A stretch of 64,000 bases of DNA, from positions 682,001 to 746,000 of the forward strand of contig NZ_OOHJ01000015.1 in NCBI RefSeq assembly GCF_900323885.1, read 5' to 3'. Numbering within the stretch: the stretch's first letter is position 1; each line of letters begins with the position of its first letter. The translations under genes and the position numbers were made by a program. Under the pieces are notes generated by a model, which was not told the origin of the DNA, did not search any database, and saw only the letters and a list, made by a program, of their open reading frames with translations. The DNA is from [Actinomadura] parvosata subsp. kistnae (lineage in GTDB: Bacteria > Actinomycetota > Actinomycetes > Streptosporangiales > Streptosporangiaceae). Shown one piece after another: positions 8,664 through 18,052 of this stretch.

Positions 8664-9880
8664 ATGCCAAAAGTTCACTTCCTCGACGTCACCAACCGGG
8701 ACGGCGTGCAGACCGCGCGCACCGGCCTGTCGAAGTTCGGCAAGACCATGGTCAACTTCTATCTGGCCAAGCTCGGGGTGGCGCAGTCCGAGATCGGCTT
8801 CCCGTTCCTCTTCCACGAGGTCCCCTACGTGCGGGCGCAGGTGGCGCTGGCGGAGGCGGGCGCGTTCGGGAGCTGCGGCTGTCCGGGTGGTGCCGGGGCG
8901 TGCCGCAGGACGTGGAGAAGGCGGCGCCGCTCGGGTTGCGGCACTACAACCTGTCCATCTCGACGTCCGACTACATGATCCAGAACAAGTTCCGCGGCCG
9001 ACTCGACCGGGACGCGATCATCAGGGAGATGACGGCGGCCGTCCGCGTGGCCAAGGACGCGGGCGCGCTGACCGTCGGGGTGAACGCGGAGGACGGCTCG
9101 CGGACGGATGACGGGTTCCTGCTGGAGTTCGCGCTGGCGGCCAAGCAGGCGGGCGCCGACCGCGTACGGTACTGCGACACCATCGGCGGCGACACGCCGG
9201 ACCGGATCCGGGAGCGGTTCGCCAAGCTGGCCGCCGCCACCGCGATGCCGGTCGAGACGCACTGCCACAACGACCTGGGCATGGCCGTGGCCAACTCGGT
9301 GTCGGGCGCGCTCGGCGACCTCGACGCCGGGCAGGACGCCTGGATCAACACCTGCGTGAACGGCGTCGGCGAGCGCTCGGGCAACGCCGACCTGCTCTCC
9401 ACGATCCTGGCCTTCCGTCACGGGTTCGGGCTGGAGGCGGCGGAGATCGGGGACGCGCTCGACCTGGAGTGGGCCCGCCGGTTCGGCCTGTGGGCGAGCT
9501 ACGCGCTGGGGCAGCCGCTGCCGTACAACCAGGTCGGGGTGGGGCGCAACGCGTTCGCGCACGAGTCGGGCATCCACGCCGACGGCGCGCTGAAGGATCA
9601 CGGCAATTACGAGCTGTACGACGAGGCGACGCTGGGGCCGTTCCCCGACGACTGGCACGCGCGGCCGGGCCGGGTGGTGCTGACCGGCGAGTACGGCGGC
9701 AAGGCCGGGTTCCGGCACGTCATGGACGGGCTCGGGGTGGAGGTGGCCGATGAGGAGGCATCGTTCCGGCTGGTGCAGTTGTGCAACGCGATGACGGGCA
9801 GGCCGCTCACGGACGACGAGTTGCGCCTGATCGCGGCCTACCCGCGCGAGTTGTCGCTGATGTTCCCTGGTTACGAGTGA
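8664..9880 (+). pseudogene. 2-isopropylmalate/homocitrate synthase-like protein (HMGL family), frameshifted as sequenced
   Basis: An alpha-ketoacid + acetyl-CoA condensing enzyme of the LeuA/NifV/HMG-CoA-lyase TIM-barrel family. Signatures are FLDVTNRDGVQ near residue 7, the metal-binding HCHNDLG (~199), GVGERSGN (~233) and HESGIHADG (~298). At ~405 residues it lacks the C-terminal leucine-binding allosteric domain of classical LeuA. The reading frame breaks at GGG 8868-8870; one extra G gives EAGAFGELRLSGWCRGVPQDVEK, which joins the two halves cleanly, so the enzyme is probably intact in the organism. Its pairing with the HTH-citrate synthase suggests a shared acyl-CoA/2-oxoacid pathway; the precise substrate cannot be read from sequence. 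Confidence 0.8.
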
Positions 9881-9898
9881 CGCTCACGCGAGCGACAC

Positions 9899-11239
9899 TC
9901 ACGCGGCGGGCGCCTGACGAGCGGCCTCCGCCGAAGCCGGCGGCTCCGCCGTGAAGGCGTGCCGGAAGTCCTCGTCCGCGTGCTCGATCGCCTCGAGCTG
10001 CACCGTCTCGCGCCGGAACAGCCCCGCCAGCAGCCAGTCGGCCAGCACGGCGGCCTTGTGCCGGGCGGTCGGCACCCAGCCGAGGTGGTACGCCCGGTGC
10101 GCCAGCCATCCGAGCACCCCGGTGAGCTTGAGCCGGTACACCTGGGCGACCCCCTGGTGGTGGCCGAGCCCGGCGACCGAGCCGAGGTAGGCGTGCCGGT
10201 ACGGCTTGAGCCGCCGCCCCCGCACGTACGCGACGAGGTTGCGCCCGAGCAGCTTGCCCTGCCGCACGGCGTGCTGGGCGTTGGGCCCGGTGAACTCGCC
10301 GGGGCGGGTCAGGTCGGGCACGGCGGCGCCGTCACCGGCGGTGAAGGCGTCCTCGACGCCCGCCACCGTCAGGTACTCGGTGGCGAGGAGCCGCCCGGTG
10401 CGGTCCACGGGCAGCCCGCTGGCGGCGGCGAGGGGGCTGGGCCGGCCGCCCGCCGCCCACACGACGGTGCCGGCGTCGATCTCGGTGCCGTCCGAGAGCA
10501 CGGCGACGCCGCCGGCCAGGGAGGTGAGCCGGGTGCCGAGCCGGACGTCCACGTCGCGCTCGCGCAGCGCGTCGACGGTCCAGCGGCCGAGGTCGGCGTG
10601 CAGCTCGGGCAGGATGTGGTCGGTGGCCTCGACGAGGGTCCAGCGCAGGTCGGAGCGCCGGATGCCGGCGTGGTAGCGCACGGCCTCGTCGGCGAGCCCC
10701 TGCATCTCGGCCAGCGCCTCGACGCCCGAGAACCCGCCGCCGACCACGACGAACGTCAGCGCCCTGCGCCGGATGCGCTCGTCGTCGGTGGAGTCTGCGG
10801 CGGCGAGCTGGGCCAGCACCCGGTTGCGCAGGTGGACGGCCTCGCCGATGCTCTTGAAGCCGATCGCGTGCTCGGCCAGCCCGGGGATGGGCAGGGCTCG
10901 GGTGATCGAGCCGGCCGCCATGACGAGGATGTCGTACCGAAGGGTCCTGGCCGGGCCCTGGACGGGCTGGAACTCGGCGCTGCGCGCCTCGTGGTCCACC
11001 CGCGTGACGCGCCCGGTCAGCACCCGCATGCCCTTGAGCACCTGCCCGAGCGGGGCGGCCACGTGGCGCGGCTCGATCGACCCGCCGACGGCCTCGGCGA
11101 GGAACGGCAGGTAGGTCATGTAGCCGCGCGGGTCGACGACGGTGACGGTCGCCTCGCCGGTACGGACGAGCTTGCGCAGCCCCATGGCCGTGTACATGCC
11201 GACATATCCGCCACCGACGATCAGGATGTGCTTCGTCAT
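9899..11239 (-). CDS. ndh: NAD(P)/FAD-dependent oxidoreductase, type II NADH dehydrogenase-like
   Basis: A 446-residue flavoprotein of the NDH-2 family, which passes electrons from NADH to quinone at the inner face of the membrane without proton pumping. It shows the FAD-binding GGGYVGMY (~8-15), a second Rossmann motif VVGGGFSG near 168 for NADH, and AGDGAAVP near 303, which contacts FAD. The C-terminal ~60 residues contain amphipathic helical segments (LKLTGVLGWLAHRAYHLGW, AVLADWLLAGLFRRE) typical of membrane-attached NDH-2. Start ATG 11239. An MFS gene lies 80 bp upstream on the same strand. The gene symbol is by family resemblance; carotenoid- or sulfide-quinone-reductase-like roles are less likely. 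Confidence 0.82.
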   Translation of the reverse strand: MTKHILIVGGGYVGMYTAMGLRKLVRTGEATVTVVDPRGYMTYLPFLAEAVGGSIEPRHVAAPLGQVLKGMRVLTGRVTRVDHEARSAEFQPVQGPARTLRYDILVMAAGSITRALPIPGLAEHAIGFKSIGEAVHLRNRVLAQLAAADSTDDERIRRRALTFVVVGGGFSGVEALAEMQGLADEAVRYHAGIRRSDLRWTLVEATDHILPELHADLGRWTVDALRERDVDVRLGTRLTSLAGGVAVLSDGTEIDAGTVVWAAGGRPSPLAAASGLPVDRTGRLLATEYLTVAGVEDAFTAGDGAAVPDLTRPGEFTGPNAQHAVRQGKLLGRNLVAYVRGRRLKPYRHAYLGSVAGLGHHQGVAQVYRLKLTGVLGWLAHRAYHLGWVPTARHKAAVLADWLLAGLFRRETVQLEAIEHADEDFRHAFTAEPPASAEAARQAPAA

Positions 11240-11319
11240 TTGTCCCGTCTCCTCATGAGTGGTTCTCACTTCATGGACGGGCCAGCGCCGCCGTTCGTGA
11301 CATGTCCGGCAAGGAGTTT

Positions 11320-12609
11320 TCAGAGCGCCCGGTCGCCGGTCTCCGGGAGGGCGAGCAGGCAGAGCAGGCTCAGCAGCGCCATGGCGGAGACGTACCCGCC
11401 GATGGCCATGACGCCCAGCCCGCCGGCCTGCATGCCGGTGGCGACCAGCGGCGGCACCGCGCCGCCGAGCACGCCGCCGAGGCTGTAGGCGACGGACGCG
11501 CCGCTGTAGCGGTACTCGGTCCTGAACAGCTCCGGCAGGTACGCCCCCATCGGCCCGAAGATGAGGCCCATCAGCGCGAGCGCCCCGGCCAGCGCCAGCC
11601 CGACCAGGAAGATCGAGCGGGTCTCCATCAGCGGGAACATCACCAGCCCCCACGCGACCGCCACGGCCGTGCCCCAGATGAGCGTGCGGCGCCGGCCCAG
11701 CCGGTCGGACACCATGGCCGAGGCGACCGTGCCCGCCGCCATGAACACGACGCCGACCATGGTCAGCGCGAGCATCGTGGTGCGCGGGATCTCGAGGGTG
11801 TCGGTGCCGTAGGCCAGGCAGTAGGTGGTGGCGGTGTAGAAGAGCGTGTAGGCGACGGTCATGGCGCCGGCGCCGAGCAGCACGCGCCGCCACTGGTGCC
11901 GCATCAGCCCGGCGAACGGCACCTTGGCGATCCTGCGCTCCTCCATGGCCGCCTGGAAGACGGGCGTCTCGGAGATCTTCAGCCGGACGTACAGGCCGAC
12001 GATGACCAGCAGCAGGCTCGCCACGAACGGCAGCCGCCAGCCCCAGCTCTCGAACTGCCCGTCGCTCAGCGCCGCGCCGAGTATCAGGAACAGCCCGTTG
12101 GCCACGATGAACCCGGCCGACGGGCCGAGCTGCGGGAACATCGCATACAGGCCGCGCTTGCCGGGCGGGGCGTGCTCGGTGGCCAGCAGCGCCGCGCCGC
12201 CCCACTCGCCGCCGAGGCCGATGCCCTGCGTGAAGCGCAGCAGCACCAGCAGGACGGGCGCGAGCACGCCCATCGTGGCGTAGCCGGGCAGCAGGCCGAT
12301 CAGGACCGTGGACAGCCCCATCACCAGCAGCGAGACGACGAGCATGGACTTGCGGCCGACCCGGTCGCCCCAGTGCCCGAACACGGCCGAGCCGAGCGGC
12401 CGCGAGATGAACGCCACGGCGAACGTCGAGAACGACGCCAGCGTGCCCGCCACCGAGTCCATCTTGGGGAAGAACGCGGTGTTCAGCACCAGGGCCGCGG
12501 CGGTGCCGTAAATGTAGAAATCGTAGAATTCGATCGCGGTGCCGATGAGGCTGGCCGCCGCGATCCGCGACCGGCTCGGGGGCGCCGCGATCTGGGGGGA
12601 TGTCGTCAT
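11320..12609 (-). CDS. MFS transporter, metabolite:H+ symporter (MHS/ShiA-like) family
   Basis: A 429-residue twelve-helix transporter. Residues ~15-40 (RSRIAAASLIGTAIEFYDFYIYGTA) contain the EFYDF motif characteristic of the MHS family (KgtP, ProP, ShiA), and the loop GHWGDRVGRKSML is the MFS signature between TM2 and TM3. LRFTQGIGLGGEWGGA in TM4 is another MHS hallmark. Such proteins import small carboxylates or betaines with protons; the substrate here is not deducible. It lies upstream of the NDH-2 gene on the same strand and diverges from the HAD phosphatase gene across ~96 bp. Confidence 0.88.
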   Translation of the reverse strand: MTTSPQIAAPPSRSRIAAASLIGTAIEFYDFYIYGTAAALVLNTAFFPKMDSVAGTLASFSTFAVAFISRPLGSAVFGHWGDRVGRKSMLVVSLLVMGLSTVLIGLLPGYATMGVLAPVLLVLLRFTQGIGLGGEWGGAALLATEHAPPGKRGLYAMFPQLGPSAGFIVANGLFLILGAALSDGQFESWGWRLPFVASLLLVIVGLYVRLKISETPVFQAAMEERRIAKVPFAGLMRHQWRRVLLGAGAMTVAYTLFYTATTYCLAYGTDTLEIPRTTMLALTMVGVVFMAAGTVASAMVSDRLGRRRTLIWGTAVAVAWGLVMFPLMETRSIFLVGLALAGALALMGLIFGPMGAYLPELFRTEYRYSGASVAYSLGGVLGGAVPPLVATGMQAGGLGVMAIGGYVSAMALLSLLCLLALPETGDRAL

Positions 12610-12705
12610 GGATGTCTCACTATGCGGACTAGCGTCTTGTGGAGCGATACACAGACGCTATCACCTGCGCAATGTCACGTTTCAACGGGGAGAAAGGGCC
12701 ACGGT

Positions 12706-13338
12706 TTGGCTGTCGATCTGGTGATCTTCGACTGTGACGGGGTGCTCGTGGACAGCGAGCCGATCTCCGTACGCGTCGGCACCGCCGCGCTGCGGCGCAT
12801 CGGCTGGGACATCGACGAGGCCGAATACGCCGAGCGGTTCGTCGGCTGCACCAACGAGTACTGGGCCGAGCAGATCGGCCGGACCCCGCCGGGCTGGCGC
12901 GAGCAGGTCAACGCCGACTACGCCGCCGCCGTCGCCGCCGAGCTGTGCACGGTCGAAGGCATCGAGGCCGCGCTCGACCGGCTGGACGTCCCGTTCTGCG
13001 TGGCCTCCAACGGCCGGCACCGCACCATCCGCCGCAGCCTGGAGCTGACCGGGCTGGCCGACCGGTTCGCCGGGCGGGTGTTCAGCGCCGAGGACGTCGC
13101 CGCCGGCAAGCCGGAGCCCGACCTGTTCCTGCACGCCGCCGCCACGATGGGCGCCGAGCCCGAGCGCTGCGTCGTGGTGGAGGACAGCCCGTTCGGGGTG
13201 ACGGCGGCGATCCGGGCCGGCATGCGCTGCCTGGCCTTCGCCGGCGGCCTCACCCCCGCCGCCCGCCTGTCCGGCCTCGGGGCCACGCTCTTCCACGACC
13301 CCGCCAAGCTGCCCGACCTGATCGGCGCCCTCGACTGA
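12706..13338 (+). CDS. HAD-superfamily hydrolase, beta-phosphoglucomutase/phosphatase-like
   Basis: A 210-residue subclass I HAD protein. Motif I is DCDGVLVDSE (~9-18, both catalytic Asp present), motif II VASNGRH, motif III the Lys in AAGKPEPDLF, and motif IV VVVEDSPFGV. A helical cap lies between motifs I and II, as in phosphoglycolate phosphatases and beta-phosphoglucomutases. TTG 12706 is the only start that begins directly before the motif-I strand and has a GGGAGAAAGG-type ribosome site ~8 nt upstream. Substrate is likely a sugar phosphate, but this family is promiscuous. Convergent with the epimerase gene, 3 nt apart. Confidence 0.85.
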   Translation: MAVDLVIFDCDGVLVDSEPISVRVGTAALRRIGWDIDEAEYAERFVGCTNEYWAEQIGRTPPGWREQVNADYAAAVAAELCTVEGIEAALDRLDVPFCVASNGRHRTIRRSLELTGLADRFAGRVFSAEDVAAGKPEPDLFLHAAATMGAEPERCVVVEDSPFGVTAAIRAGMRCLAFAGGLTPAARLSGLGATLFHDPAKLPDLIGALD

Positions 13339-13341
13339 GGC

Positions 13342-14226
13342 TCAGGCGGAGCGGGTGCGGCCGTTCTCGTCCAGGTAGTCGCGCCATGACCGCTTCGGCG
13401 TCCAGCCCAGCAGGCGGTGCGCCTTCGCGCACGACAGGCCCGACGCGTCGGTACGGGCCAGCGGCCGCAGCTCGATCCGGTCGCCGAAGTACCGGCGCAG
13501 CATGGCGGCGAAGTCGTGGCCGCCCGCGTTGTCCGGGGCGGCGATGTAGAACACCTCGTGCCCCGGCAGGTCCGACTCCGTGGCCAGCACGATCGCGTCC
13601 GCCAGGTCGTACACGTCGGTGTAGCTCCACAACCCCGGCCCGGCCTGCTCGCTGTCACGCACCTGCGGGCCGATGTTGCGCTCGTAGTTGCCCTCGTGCT
13701 GCACCCAGCTCGGGCGCAGCGAGATGCACCGGATGTCCGAGCGGCGCACCGCCGCGTCCATGAGCTGCTCGCCGAAGTGCTTGGACAGCGCGTACGGGTC
13801 TTGCGGCCGGACCGGGTGCTCCTCGTCGACCGGCGCGTAGTCGGGCAGGAACGGCCGCTCGGCGAAGAAGTAGCCGGGGACGGTCTCGCTGGAGATGTTC
13901 ACGAACCGCGAGACGCCGAACCGCACCGCCGCCTCGATCATGTTGAACGTCGCCATCAGGTTGTTCTGGAACACCACGTGCGGCGCGTTCGCCGTCGGGT
14001 CGGGGATGGCGGCGGCGTGCACCACCGCGTCCGCCTCCCGCGTCACGGCGAACGCCTGGCCGGCGTCCGTCAGGTCCGCCTGCACGTAATGCGGCTCGTC
14101 CGGCTCGTGCCGCTCCCAGACCGGCCGCGTCAGATCGGTCGCGGTCACCTCGTGACCCGCCGCGACCAGGGCGTTGACGGCCGCCCTGCCGACCTTGCCG
14201 TGGGCTCCGGTGACGACAACACGCAT
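13342..14226 (-). CDS. NAD-dependent epimerase/dehydratase family protein
   Basis: A 294-residue extended short-chain dehydrogenase. It begins MRVVVTGAHGKVGRAAVNAL, the nucleotide-binding Gly motif, has an acidic residue after strand 2 (TATDLTRP) suggesting NAD preference, and the catalytic Tyr-Lys pair in YALSKHFGEQ near 145. It is most similar in plan to sugar-nucleotide epimerases and uronate dehydrogenases. No partner glycan genes adjoin it. The upstream neighbour sbcC is on the same strand with a 40-nt gap. Confidence 0.83.
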   Translation of the reverse strand: MRVVVTGAHGKVGRAAVNALVAAGHEVTATDLTRPVWERHEPDEPHYVQADLTDAGQAFAVTREADAVVHAAAIPDPTANAPHVVFQNNLMATFNMIEAAVRFGVSRFVNISSETVPGYFFAERPFLPDYAPVDEEHPVRPQDPYALSKHFGEQLMDAAVRRSDIRCISLRPSWVQHEGNYERNIGPQVRDSEQAGPGLWSYTDVYDLADAIVLATESDLPGHEVFYIAAPDNAGGHDFAAMLRRYFGDRIELRPLARTDASGLSCAKAHRLLGWTPKRSWRDYLDENGRTRSA

Positions 14227-14266
14227 CGATGACTCCTTCAGGGGGTGGGGTTCAGGGTAGCGCCAG

Positions 14267-17200
14267 TCACACTCCCACCGCTCTGAGCGTGGAGCCCGTA
14301 CGCGTCTTCGTCACCTTCAGCTGCGCCGTGATCCTGGAGCGCAGCTCCGCCACGTGGCTGACGATGCCCACCGCCCGGCCGCCGTCACGCAGCCCGTCGA
14401 GGATGTCCAGCACGCCGTCGAGCGTGTCCTCGTCGAGCGTCCCGAACCCTTCGTCCACGAACAACGTGCCCAGCTCCGCGCCACCCGCCTCCGCCGTGAC
14501 CACGTCGGCCAGGCCCAGCGCCAGGGCCAGCGAGGTGATGAAGCTCTCGCCGCCGGACAGCGTCGCCGGATCCCGGTCCACGCCCGTCCACCCGTCGGCC
14601 ACCCGCAGGCCCAGCCCGCCGCCCGCACGCGCCCGCGAACCCGCCGTCTTGCGCAGGTCGTGCCGCAGCAGGTAACGGCCGCCCGACATGTGGTCGAGCC
14701 GCTCGTTCGCCGCCGCCACCACCTGACGCAGCCGCTCGCCCAGCACGAACGACGACAGGCTCATGCTCCACTGGTTGTCGTTGGAGGTGCCGCTGGCCAG
14801 CGCCGCCATCCGCTCCGCCAGCCGGTGCCGCTCCGCCGCCGGACGCCAGCGCTCGATGCGCTCCGCCAGCTCGCCGTACAGCTCCTCCAGCCGCCGCACC
14901 CGCGCCTCCGCCCGGTCGCGGGCGGAGGCCAGCCTCGTGTACGCCCGCTCCAGCTCGTCCCGCTCGGCCCCGATCGCCGCCAGGTCCGGCGCCGGCTCGG
15001 CCGCGGCCGCCACCAGCTCCGGGTCCGCCAGCACGCCGCTCACCGCCGCGTGCTCGTCGTCCAGCCGGCGCAGCAGCTCCGCCTTGCGCTCCCGCTCCGC
15101 CACGCTCCGGTACGCCGCCTCCGCCTCCCGCACGTCCCCGAACCCGGCCTCGGCCGCCGCCTGCTCGGCCGTCCGCCCGGCCCTGTCCAGCTCCTCCCGC
15201 GCCGCCACCGCCGCCTGCGTCGCCTCCAGCGCCTCGCGCAGCAGCTCCGCCTCGTCGTTCAGCCTCGACAGGCGCGCCGCCAGCGTCGCGTCGTCGCCGC
15301 GCGCCGCATCCAGCCGCGCGCTCAGCCGGCCCGCGTCGCCGCTCAGCTCCTCATGCCTGGTACGCCCGGCCGCCAGCCGCGCCGTCACCTGACGGCCCCG
15401 CTCCTCCAGCTCCTGCCGCTCCCGCCGCAGCCCGTCCACCTGCCCGGCCAGCGTCCGCTCCCGCCCGGCCGACGCCTCCAGCCTGCGCAGCTCCCGCTCG
15501 ACAACGGCCAGCACCCGCTCCCCGTCCACCTCTCCGGCTTCGGGGGCCACGGCTTCGGGGGTCACAAGCGCGGCCTCGTCGCCGTCGACACCGGCCGCGG
15601 CACGATCGGCCGCCGCCGTCGTGGGAGCGCCGGGCAGGATCGCCAGGGCTCCGGACGTGGTCGTCTGGGCGAGCTGGGTGGCGAGGCGGGTGCGTTCGGA
15701 CTCCAGGTGGCGGTGGTGGGCGCGGTGGGCGGCGAGGGCTTCGGCGAGCTCCCTCGACTGGTCGCGGACCCGTTCGCGCTCGGCCTCCACCCGTTCGAGC
15801 GCGGCGGCCAGCGCGGGCTCGCGGTCGGCCACCGCCTGGAGGCGCGCCACCTCGTCCTCGGCCAGCTCCACCCGCTCCTCGGCCACCGCCACGTCGAGCC
15901 CGCCGGTGGCCTCCACCGCGTCGGCGTGCCGGGACTCCAGCGACGCGAGCGCCCGCTCGGCCGCCTCACGCTCGGCCGAGGCGGCCTCGTGGGCGCTCTC
16001 GGCCGCACGCTCGTCGTCGGCCGAGGGAGCACTCGGGGCCGGGGAGGCGGGTTGGGGGTGGTGCTCGGAGCCGCAGACGGCGCACGGCTGCCCGTCGGAC
16101 AGGTCGCGCGCCAGCTCAGCCGCCATCCCGTCGAGCCGGGCCTGCCGCAGGTCGAGCCAGCGCTCCCGCGACGCCTGCGCCTGGTCCACGAGCACCTGGT
16201 GCGCGGCGACGGCCGCCTCCAGCTCCGCGGCCAGCGCCTCCCGCCGGTGGGTGGCCTCCAGGGCGGCCCTGGCGGCGTCGAGGCTCGCGGCAGCGGCGGG
16301 GATGGCCGCCGCCTGCGCGCGTACCTCGGCCAGGGCGGCACTGGCGTCGGCGAGCCGGTCGGGAAGCTCGGCGTCGGCGGCGGCCACCTCGGCCTCGCGC
16401 TGGGCCAGCGCCTCCAGCTCCACCGCCAGCCCGGCCAGCTCCCTGTCGATCTCGATCAGGTGGACGGCGGCGTCGCGCACAGCCTGGACCGCCGGGATCC
16501 TGGCCGCGTCCACGCGCGCCTCGGCCAGGCCCGCCTCCGCCTGCTCGATGAGGCCGGGCAGCACGGCCAGCCGCGCCGCCACCTCCTCGTCGGCGCGTAC
16601 GAGCTCGGCCAGCTCCTGCTCGACCCGCAGCAGGTCCCGCCGCACCACCGACAGCCTGGCCTCCTCGGTGAGCAGCTCGGACAGGCGCGCGATCTCGTCC
16701 TGCCGCCGCCTCTCCAGGGCGGCCAGCTCCGCCACGGACGGCTCCCACCCCCGATCCTGGCTCTGGTGTGGCGTACTGGTGGTGGAAGGCAGGAGGGGGC
16801 GGGCGCGCGCGAGGGCGTCGGCGGCCAGCGTGCGGGCCTTGGTGGCGGCCTCTGCGCGCTGCCGGGCGGCGGTGATGAGCGGGAGCACGCGGTCGGCCCT
16901 GGCGGCGTCGTCGAGGATCGCCTGGAGGTCGGCCCGCTCGTCGGCGCGCTCGTCGAGGGTGCGGCGCAGGGTGAGCGCCTCGGCGTGGCGGCGCTGGCGG
17001 TCGGCGAGCGCGGCGGCCCGCTCGAAACGCGCCCGCGCCGCCCGCAGCTCGTGCCCGGCCGCCACGTGCTCCTCGTCGGCCCGCCGCACGACGGCCCGCG
17101 CGGCGTCCAGCAGCGCCCCCGCCCACCGCAACGGGTCATTCTCCGGCGTCGGCACCTCCGCCTCCGCCTCCGCCACGTCCTGCGACACGGCGGGCAGGTC

Positions 17201-18052
17201 GAAGAGGGCCGGCGGCGCGGCCTCACCCCCGGGCGCGGAGGCACCGGACACAGGCGCAGCGGACGCGGGCGCGTCGGGCACGGCGGGCGCGGGCGCAGGC
17301 GCGTCGGACACGTCGGGCGTGGGCGCCTCGGTTGCGGGCGCGGCAGACGCGGAGGCGGTGGTCGTCAGCAGGAGCGGGAGGTCGTCGCCTGCTGCTTCCT
17401 CCACCCGCTGGACGGCGAAGTCCACCTCCTGCCGCAGCCCCTGCACCTCCCGCCAGGCCAGCTTGCGATGCTCGGCCAGCCAGGCCTCGGCCGCCGTGAA
17501 GATCTTGACGGTGAACAGCCGCTCCAGCAGCTTCGACCGCTCGTCCCCGTCGGCCCGCAGGAAGCGCGCGAAATCCCCCTGGGGCAGCATCGCCACCTGG
17601 CAGAACTGGTCGGCGTTCATGCCGAGCAGCCCGCCCACGAGGTCCCCGGCCTCGTCGAGCCGGGTGGTGAGCCCGTGCCAGTCGCCCGCCTGCCACTCCG
17701 ACAGCACGACCTTGGACTTCTCCTCGGTCGTGCCGGAGCCGCGCAGCTTGGGCCGCAGCCAGGCGGGCGAGCGCTGGATGCGCAGTAAGCGGCCCCGGAT
17801 GGTCACCTCCAGCGTGACCGACGGCCCCACGGTGGGCGGGGCGTGGTCGCAGCGCAGGCTGCGGGCGCTGTTGCGCTGCCCGGGCACCTGGCCGTAGAGG
17901 GCGAAGCAGAGCGCGTCGAGGATGGTGGTCTTGCCGGCCCCGGTGGGGCCGTGGACGAGGAAGAGCCCCGCCTGCGACAGGGCGTCGAAGTCGACCGTCT
18001 CGGTGCCGGGGAAGGACCCGAACGCCGTGAGCGTGAGCCGGTGCGGCCGCAT
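14267..18052 (-). CDS. sbcC: exonuclease SbcC (Rad50-like SMC ATPase)
   Basis: The 1261-residue ATPase subunit of SbcCD, which processes hairpins and protein-blocked or broken DNA ends. Residues 1-50 carry RLTLTAFGSFPGTETVDF and Walker A GPTGAGKTT (~35-43). A very long coiled coil is broken by the zinc hook CAVCGSEHH near 657, and the C-terminal head carries LSGGESF near 1164 and Walker B LFVDEGFG near 1190. An Ala/Pro-rich low-complexity insertion (~245-300) in the first coil is specific to this homologue. The start ATG lies directly after the sbcD stop (18053), so the pair is translationally coupled. Confidence 0.95.
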   Translation of the reverse strand: MRPHRLTLTAFGSFPGTETVDFDALSQAGLFLVHGPTGAGKTTILDALCFALYGQVPGQRNSARSLRCDHAPPTVGPSVTLEVTIRGRLLRIQRSPAWLRPKLRGSGTTEEKSKVVLSEWQAGDWHGLTTRLDEAGDLVGGLLGMNADQFCQVAMLPQGDFARFLRADGDERSKLLERLFTVKIFTAAEAWLAEHRKLAWREVQGLRQEVDFAVQRVEEAAGDDLPLLLTTTASASAAPATEAPTPDVSDAPAPAPAVPDAPASAAPVSGASAPGGEAAPPALFDLPAVSQDVAEAEAEVPTPENDPLRWAGALLDAARAVVRRADEEHVAAGHELRAARARFERAAALADRQRRHAEALTLRRTLDERADERADLQAILDDAARADRVLPLITAARQRAEAATKARTLAADALARARPLLPSTTSTPHQSQDRGWEPSVAELAALERRRQDEIARLSELLTEEARLSVVRRDLLRVEQELAELVRADEEVAARLAVLPGLIEQAEAGLAEARVDAARIPAVQAVRDAAVHLIEIDRELAGLAVELEALAQREAEVAAADAELPDRLADASAALAEVRAQAAAIPAAAASLDAARAALEATHRREALAAELEAAVAAHQVLVDQAQASRERWLDLRQARLDGMAAELARDLSDGQPCAVCGSEHHPQPASPAPSAPSADDERAAESAHEAASAEREAAERALASLESRHADAVEATGGLDVAVAEERVELAEDEVARLQAVADREPALAAALERVEAERERVRDQSRELAEALAAHRAHHRHLESERTRLATQLAQTTTSGALAILPGAPTTAAADRAAAGVDGDEAALVTPEAVAPEAGEVDGERVLAVVERELRRLEASAGRERTLAGQVDGLRRERQELEERGRQVTARLAAGRTRHEELSGDAGRLSARLDAARGDDATLAARLSRLNDEAELLREALEATQAAVAAREELDRAGRTAEQAAAEAGFGDVREAEAAYRSVAERERKAELLRRLDDEHAAVSGVLADPELVAAAAEPAPDLAAIGAERDELERAYTRLASARDRAEARVRRLEELYGELAERIERWRPAAERHRLAERMAALASGTSNDNQWSMSLSSFVLGERLRQVVAAANERLDHMSGGRYLLRHDLRKTAGSRARAGGGLGLRVADGWTGVDRDPATLSGGESFITSLALALGLADVVTAEAGGAELGTLFVDEGFGTLDEDTLDGVLDILDGLRDGGRAVGIVSHVAELRSRITAQLKVTKTRTGSTLRAVGV

